Assembly (NCBI GenBank): GCA_947568835.1
Contig: OX387605.1
Coordinates: forward strand, 13,210,418 to 13,274,417
Direction of reading: 5' to 3'
Length of the DNA: 64,000 nucleotides
Source: Protonemura montana
Taxonomy: Eukaryota > Arthropoda > Insecta > Plecoptera > Nemouridae
The notes beneath the pieces were generated by a model, which saw only the letters and a program-made list of their open reading frames with translations, was not told the DNA's origin and made no database searches. A program made the translations under genes and the position numbers. This document shows positions 59,678 to 64,000 of this stretch, piece by piece (positions within the stretch are counted from its first letter, which is position 1; every line of letters starts with the position of its first letter).

Positions 59678-62600
59678 CTGGGAACAATTGAAACAAAACA
59701 TCGTCAGTCATTACTTCTCATTTTGAGTCAGCAGTACCTCAACTCAGAGCTATCCGATTTCAAACATTCGCAACGACGGATCCAAGTTCGGTGCCACCGT
59801 GTGGTTAGCTGCAATTTCAGAAACTCATTTAAGAGTCTACGAGTAAATAATACACGTCATTTTCTTAAGCTAGTGAGCGTACATGACAAGAAGTGAATAA
59901 TGCCTGCCCTTGTTTCCTCCACCAAGAGTGTCACTTTCTGTGGGTACTGGCTGCGCCGCTGCGCACGTCGGGAGTATGCAGTAACGGGGCTTCGAACCGC
60001 GACCGGTCTCGCGGCGAGACGCAGACCAAGTCCCTACTTGGGGACACAGACTATCGAGTCGTGGCCGAGTGCGACCACTTTGCAAAATGTCGCTGCCACG
60101 CCGAGGAAAAACTCGTGTGAAATGTGGACTGGAACCGAGCGAGCGTGCAGCATGGAACTCGCAGGACAACGAGATAAATGCACTTGTCGGAGGAAAGGAG
60201 GGGAACGAGAAAGATAATAATTGCAATTTATTTGATTTGCATTTTGGGTGCGTGTCCGAAACGTCGGGCCTACGATCTTGGGGCGTCATGGCAACTGCTT
60301 TCGGCACATTATAACAGCGAATAAAAACGAGCTCCGAGCGGCAAGACAATTTCGAATGACGTAGTTTACGTCGCTGTAAAAACGCGAGAGAGCGGTAAAA
60401 ATCGCGCCGTCAGAGTAGTTCACAGCGCGCAAGTACAAGTCGTATTACAATGAGTTCACGACATACGTACGCAAACAATTGACAGCAACGAGTTATGCAA
60501 AGAATTAAACCAGCTCGAATAGCATTTTAGACACCGATCGCGACGGGGCGTCGACCCCGGCCGTAGACTTCGTCCTGATTGCTCTCGATCGACTCGAAAC
60601 TGTAAACTTTCGTTTCGCCGCGCTCGATCCTGGCGATCGATCGTTCAAGACGGATAATCGCCCACACTCTCGGCACCTCCCCCCCCCCCCCCCCCTGCTG
60701 GTCGAACTTCCTAGGGCGACCGTTTAACCGACACCGGTGCACGCCAGATCGAGGTCAACGGGGCTTAATTGCACCGCTAAGCCAGTTCACTTGCTCGAAA
60801 CTTATACACGGTAAGGCACGCAAACCAGTCATTACTGATGCAGGAGTGTGCAGGTTATATAGCCTGGTGACGTGTCGCTTACATCCTACGAGCATGCGGG
60901 GTGCATTATGGAGCGAGAAGCAAATATTTATTCAGATGTGTGTAACATTGTGCGAGATGCACGGCGCTCATTCATAAGCAGGTCGTGAAAAGCGGAGAAG
61001 CAATTTGCCGAACCTTGGATAAACTTTACTGGCGAACGATGTTCTAAATGTCTATGAGAAGGCAAATGGCGGACGCGAGAGGTGACGTTTGCGATTCACC
61101 AAGAGTCGGTTGGAAACTTTCACGGATCGCTGGTCGGTGCAGAGATCGTCAGCCCCGAGGGGCATTTTGGGCTCTGGCTGCCTGCTGCATCATTTGTCTG
61201 TGTCGTGTTGTGTTATAGTGGAAGGTGCAAGATCATGCTCGGTAGGTGTGCCTTCATCAATCGCGCTCGTGAAGGGCACTCAGAGGGCAAACCGAGGAGA
61301 GCACCACTCGACAGCGACGCGTCGATTCTCTTCGCGGCGAGTTTTACACAAATGAAATATAATTGATCGGACAAACAATCGCAACTCGTTATGGCCGATG
61401 GCGTTTCCGCCTTGCATAGCTGTCACGGCGTCGTGCGCAGCTAAAGATTGCAATACATATAAAGTTTATTTTGTTTTGCTTTTTCTCCTTGCTTCCAAAG
61501 ACTGAGAAATGCCGCTGGCCGCCATGTTTAAAAGTTTCGAGTATCTAGCGCAGTTGTTCTTGTTATGGAATAAAAATTGAGAAACGAGTTTCGCGGCCAG
61601 TGGAGCTGCAAACTTGAAAACGTAACGGCCCGCTGGAGTCGACTTCGTGCGCTGCGGTTGTTATTACGTGTAATGGTAGCATGAGAAAATGCACCTCAAC
61701 TTTCTTCAGTGCAGCCCCCCCCCCACACTCGCTCTATCTCTCTCGGTCGCCTCGTGACTTCCTATACACTTGCAAACTAATAACCATCTTTAACTCCGGG
61801 CAGTCCCATTTACTATAAGAGCCAGCAATTTAACTAGCCGGCTACTTGTGTGTAAGGTCGATGATTGCAAGTTGTAATTTCAATAGTAGTAACTCATAAG
61901 ACTGTGATTGCTTTCCAGCTGAAGACGCTACAATTGCTAGTTGACTCATGCTGATGCCTCTATCGTTTCATCGACTCAATTTTCCGTCTCCTTGAAACTA
62001 TTACACAATTGCGAGAATAATAAGAACGAAAGATAGACAGCAGACCAATCATGCGATTAGGCCTAAAAGGCTGGCAAAGACTTGCACAAAACGTGACCGG
62101 AATAAAGAGATGAACGGGAAAAAAATAGACCGACATAAATAACATGGTTTCTTAGAGCACGTTTAGCGAAGACAAAAGCCCGTGAAAGATATTTCATAAC
62201 TCGGACTACGTCATGTTAGGCACTCTCGCAGCTCACCGGCAAACATTGGCGTTGTCACCTGCACACCAGTCAAGGAGCACGCATATGTCGCCGCCATTAA
62301 AGACGGTAGGAGTACAATTCCGATCGCATCGCCAAGCGGTGCTATCCGATAAAATGTGTCAGGGTCCGCTGGCGCCGCTGTTAAAAATTCCGCTAGAGGT
62401 AGATTACTTTCACTGTAAAATGCATGTAGAATTAGTGAAGCGATTTTCACTGAACATTCACACCACCGACCGGCTTCTCGGCTGACGACTGGAATTTTTT
62501 CATCTGGTGCGTGCGCCAGGCTAATAAACTCATAATCTAGTTGTAATTACGCTGAACGACAGCGTGACCGTCGAATGGGGCGGTAAGCCCCACCACGAGC

Positions 62601-64000
62601 ACTGCATCAACATTGTGAGGATTATACAAGCCGAAACTATAAAATATAGTACTGTTAATGCGATTAATATGCAAAATAAAAACATAATACTACTATCGAG
62701 CAATGTTGACAAAATAATGAAATACGATACGTTTAAAACATACTAAGCTCTAGTAAACAACACAAGACCGAAATGTCCGACACAATCGTCTTGTGCTACT
62801 TTCGCATAACAATCCCATGCCGGTGCATGCAAATGGACGTGACGAGATTAGTAAGAAGTTCCCTCGGGTTAAACTGACTTGTCGTTATTGGTTGTCATCA
62901 ATCATTTAAATTTAACACCGGGGATAGCGCGGCTCGGGCGGCGCTAATGGTGTATATCGAGTGTGACGAGGACAGTCGCCGCTGTACGAGTTGACGGTCA
63001 CATTGTGCAATCGCCAAGGGACGTCGAATTGTTATTTCATTTCGATCGAAAAAAAAAATCACGGAGGGAAAGTCACTTGGCTCACAGAGTTAATCCGTTC
63101 CGCAGCATGCGGTTCTCGAGGCAGACATAGCCACGCACCTTTGCACTTACTGTGCTGAGGATGCGTTGTTTTCAATACTCTACGGGGACACTGCATAAAT
63201 ATTCATGGACGCACGCAGCAGGCAAAAGGTAATTCAGATGCGTAACAGATGGTGGTAACACGTTATTTTCTTGAATCTAGATCGACGTGTTTTTTAAACC
63301 CATCCGGTCTCATTGTTTAACATCATTCAACGTCGTTATGTAATTACAGATAATCACACACTCCAATTAGTAACTGCGAGACAAATAATTGCGAAACGCA
63401 ATGTAAGAGAGCTATAGATGTAAAGTTTGTGGAATTGTCGGTCAAGCTGACTAATGTGACGCGAAAGCAAAAAGCGAATCTCTTGCCAACGCTACATGGA
63501 AACAAGATGATCTGTGCGATCTTTTAATCTCTTCCCAAGTCGCGCCGTTCGAACTTGTTTCCCAGATTTCCGCGAAGAACACCACTGGGGGAAATCTTGT
63601 ACTTTACCACGTACACCGCACATACGTGGTGCAACTGTAATTGCATGTAAATAATCTACCGCGTACATTCTTAGAACGCGGTTGGTGTCACGAATGCGTG
63701 AGCTATTTTCTTGCGTCGCGGGCCTGTCATTGCAGCAGCCGGTGATGTTTACGAGTTGCCGTCACGTCACTTCCGAGCCGAAATCGATCCTGGGGCGAGG
63801 CGCTTGCATGTCAGGATGGGGGTCGTGCCTGTCGACGACGCCGTGCGAGAGGACGAAGAATGGAGTACAAGTTTGCATGATTGCGATGGTCAAGTTGATT
63901 GCCAGCCGACAGAAAAGTCAGCATGCAACCCATGGCATCGAATAACACGGTTTCTTTTGCTAGTTCGTTCGACGCGGGAAGTCGACGATGCATTACTTTA
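59678..64000. other. CpG-rich 5' region of KDM3
   Basis: Upstream of the first secure KDM3 exon. The stretch is CpG-rich with scattered GAGA/CTCT and GC-rich motifs and a poly(C) tract at 60680-60694, in keeping with a promoter and first intron. The only coding candidate I can argue for is 63196-63151 on the minus strand. Other frames look like chance openings. Confidence 0.55.
63151..63196 (-). CDS. KDM3: Candidate first coding exon of KDM3 (15 codons)
   Basis: Minus strand: an ATG preceded by an in-frame TGA, 15 codons reading MQCPRRVLKTTHPQH, then one base and a perfect donor A|GTAAGT. It ends in phase 1, exactly what the exon at 59677 needs, and would continue as [11 protein letters not shown]. 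The context at the ATG is weak (T at -3). With so short an exon the agreement could be chance. A second phase-compatible candidate is 60895-60883 (ATG CTC GTA GGA T|GTAAGC). Transcript data would decide. Confidence 0.35.

Noticed and set aside
58468-59691. Several long plus-strand frames rich in Ala, Arg and Ser
   Set aside because: They mirror the GC-rich, low-complexity first secure exon of KDM3. Antisense frames stay open by composition.
60527-60742. Minus-strand frame resembling a basic peptide upstream of KDM3
   Set aside because: It runs into a stop without a donor in the required phase and contains a poly(G) run. No similarity to KDM3 N-termini.

Overview
The window is animal nuclear DNA: long spliced genes with GT-AG introns, AATAAA poly(A) signals, scattered retroposons and several decayed transposons. 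I rebuilt six protein-coding genes exon by exon. At almost every junction the reading phase and the splice consensus agree. Five genes have clear metazoan relatives: NDUFV3, beta-mannosidase (MANBA), TMEM245, SEL1L and a KDM3/JMJD1C histone demethylase. One is not recognised. The short-interspersed repeats carry a 5S rRNA-like head of an invertebrate, rather arthropod-like type (my judgement from memory of 5S sequences). An invertebrate, perhaps an arthropod, is the best guess, but the phylum is not proven.

Layout from left to right. 1-1.05 kb (+): the 3' end of an NDUFV3-like complex I subunit. 1.36-11.3 kb (-): complete 14-exon lysosomal beta-mannosidase, convergent with NDUFV3. 12.5-16.8 kb (-): an unrecognised acidic/basic low-complexity protein ending in two RAD18-type (UBZ4) zinc fingers, probably a ubiquitin-binding DNA-repair factor. 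17.5-28.9 kb (+): complete 15-exon TMEM245, divergent from the UBZ4 gene. 30.9-42.0 kb (+): complete 10-exon SEL1L, the HRD1/ERAD adaptor. 45.8-59.7 kb, possibly to 63.2 kb (-): a KDM3-family H3K9 demethylase, convergent with SEL1L, with a CpG-rich 5' region filling the end of the window.

The genes do not form a pathway; they are ordinary neighbours on a chromosome. The accessory content is in introns and 3' flanks. It includes a family of 5S-rRNA-derived SINEs (two copies with perfect target-site duplications, one old copy with a nested insertion, one inverted tail copy, one decayed head), a hAT DNA-transposon remnant with terminal inverted repeats, two non-LTR retrotransposon C-terminal fragments, a 76-bp-arm fold-back element, an AT-rich insertion with SAP-like coding traces, and two further unnamed dispersed repeats.

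Most notable: the 5S SINE family, the uncharacterised tandem-UBZ4 gene with its 36-residue internal repeats, a GC-AG intron in MANBA, and a JMJD1C-like demethylase that keeps the catalytic HxD motif and gains a C-terminal tail of repeated SUMOylation motifs. I found no CRISPR array, rRNA gene, convincing tRNA gene or prokaryotic system.
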